Part shown: piece after piece, positions 63,731 through 64,000 of the stretch | Numbering within the stretch: position 1 is the stretch's first letter | Layout: each line of letters begins with the position of its first letter | Source of the DNA: Niastella vici | GTDB lineage: Bacteria; Bacteroidota; Bacteroidia; Chitinophagales; Chitinophagaceae | NCBI RefSeq assembly: GCF_002077945.1 | Contig: NZ_LVYD01000001.1 | Coordinates: 1 to 64,000, forward strand | Direction of reading: 5' to 3' | Length of the DNA stretch: 64,000 nucleotides | Program-made: the position numbers and the translations under genes | Notes under the pieces: model-generated | Seen by the model: the letters and a program-made list of their open reading frames with translations, nothing else | The model's database searches: none | What the model was told of the DNA's origin: nothing

Positions 63731-63776
63731 TGACCTTCGAGGTGAGCAACCGGGGCATCAAATATAAACCATTGAT
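63731..63776 (+). promoter_or_regulatory. 46-nt shared upstream element, copy 2
   Basis: Begins TGACCTTCGAGGTGAG and ends ATAAACCATTGAT; ungapped match to 58424-58469. Lies 76 nt upstream of the ATG at 63852. Confidence 0.5.
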
Positions 63777-63851
63777 AGCGTAGGGATAAAAGTATAGGGC
63801 AACTATATCTTAAAAGAAGTACCCAATAAAATACAACTACCCATCCCTGCC

Positions 63852-64000
63852 ATGAAAAATCCTATCAAACCCAAACAACTGCCTGCATGGCCCCGTACCC
63901 TGCTAACCTGCCTGTTACTTTTACTTATATTTCTGACACCCTGGCTGGTAAATGGACAGTGTTTCCCAATATACAAGCCCGACACTTCGGCGCCTAAAAT
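63852..64000 (+). CDS. secreted protein, 3' end outside the window
   Basis: ATG at 63852 opens MKNPIKPKQLPAWPRTLLTC with a hydrophobic core and probable cleavage after VNGQ (about residue 37); 49 complete codons are visible before the window ends. Function cannot be judged. Divergent from the ECF sigma factor. Confidence 0.6.
   Translation, partial: MKNPIKPKQLPAWPRTLLTCLLLLLIFLTPWLVNGQCFPIYKPDTSAPK

Overview
The window reads as chromosomal DNA of a gliding Bacteroidota bacterium, most likely family Chitinophagaceae (Niastella/Chitinophaga-like). Evidence: a complete gldK-gldL-gldM-gldN cluster (type IX secretion and gliding motor), a secreted enzyme ending in a type-A T9SS sorting domain, promoters of the Bacteroidota type (TTG, about 20 nt, TAnnTTTG), almost no Shine-Dalgarno sequences, a TonB-dependent receptor, ECF sigma factors paired with membrane proteins, and LytTR signalling. 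The genus is inferred from gene content only; no 16S gene is present.

Layout. 0-2 kb: the 3' end of a probable sigma-factor module (membrane protein with PxGYF repeats, Spy-like periplasmic protein) and an MBL-fold hydrolase. 2-8 kb: the rod-shape operon mreB-mreC-mreD-pbp2-rodA (minus strand). 8.4-20.8 kb: housekeeping genes: MFS transporter, tryptophan dioxygenase, purD, peptide transporter, apaG, icd, two small paralogous membrane proteins, SUI1-like factor, nadC, DUF4783 protein, gpmI. 20.9-25.3 kb: a lone cytochrome oxidase subunit I, then an ECF sigma factor with a trans-envelope partner carrying an inner-membrane helix and a C-terminal beta-barrel. 25.5-28 kb: a lipoprotein and uvrC. 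28.4-33.3 kb: gldNMLK. 33.4-42.1 kb: SPATA20-like thioredoxin-domain protein, hemD, a DUF4271 protein, a BamA/TamA-like barrel, hemW, an unlisted 36-residue membrane peptide, gpsA. 42.2-47.9 kb: an efflux adaptor/TolC pair without a pump, then a PLP enzyme/amino acid permease pair. 48-54 kb: a TonB receptor, then a cobalamin riboswitch controlling a CWC protein and cobU-cobT-cobS-cobC (nucleotide-loop assembly; salvage of corrinoids rather than de novo synthesis). 54-55.8 kb: a LytTR response regulator and its LytS-type kinase. 55.9-64 kb: accessory region: lipoproteins, tRNA-Arg(CCG), proteins without recognisable function, a modular alginate lyase, an ECF sigma factor and a truncated secreted protein.

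The most unusual content is non-coding. Two intergenic regions (12.27-12.63 kb and 40.58-40.81 kb) consist of degenerate short units that recur every 11 bp for about 230-360 bp; they share the period but not the sequence. A palindromic repeat family built on GATTTYGGGATTT occurs three times, and unrelated palindromes of the same style occur at 9.7 and 35.5 kb and inside the variable part of the cobalamin riboswitch. An ungapped 46-nt element is shared upstream of two secreted-protein genes 5.3 kb apart. Paired 16-bp palindromes, 32 bp centre to centre, lie just downstream of a candidate promoter for the TolC/adaptor operon. I did not find a clearly new multi-gene system; the 11-bp phased arrays are the best candidate for something undescribed.
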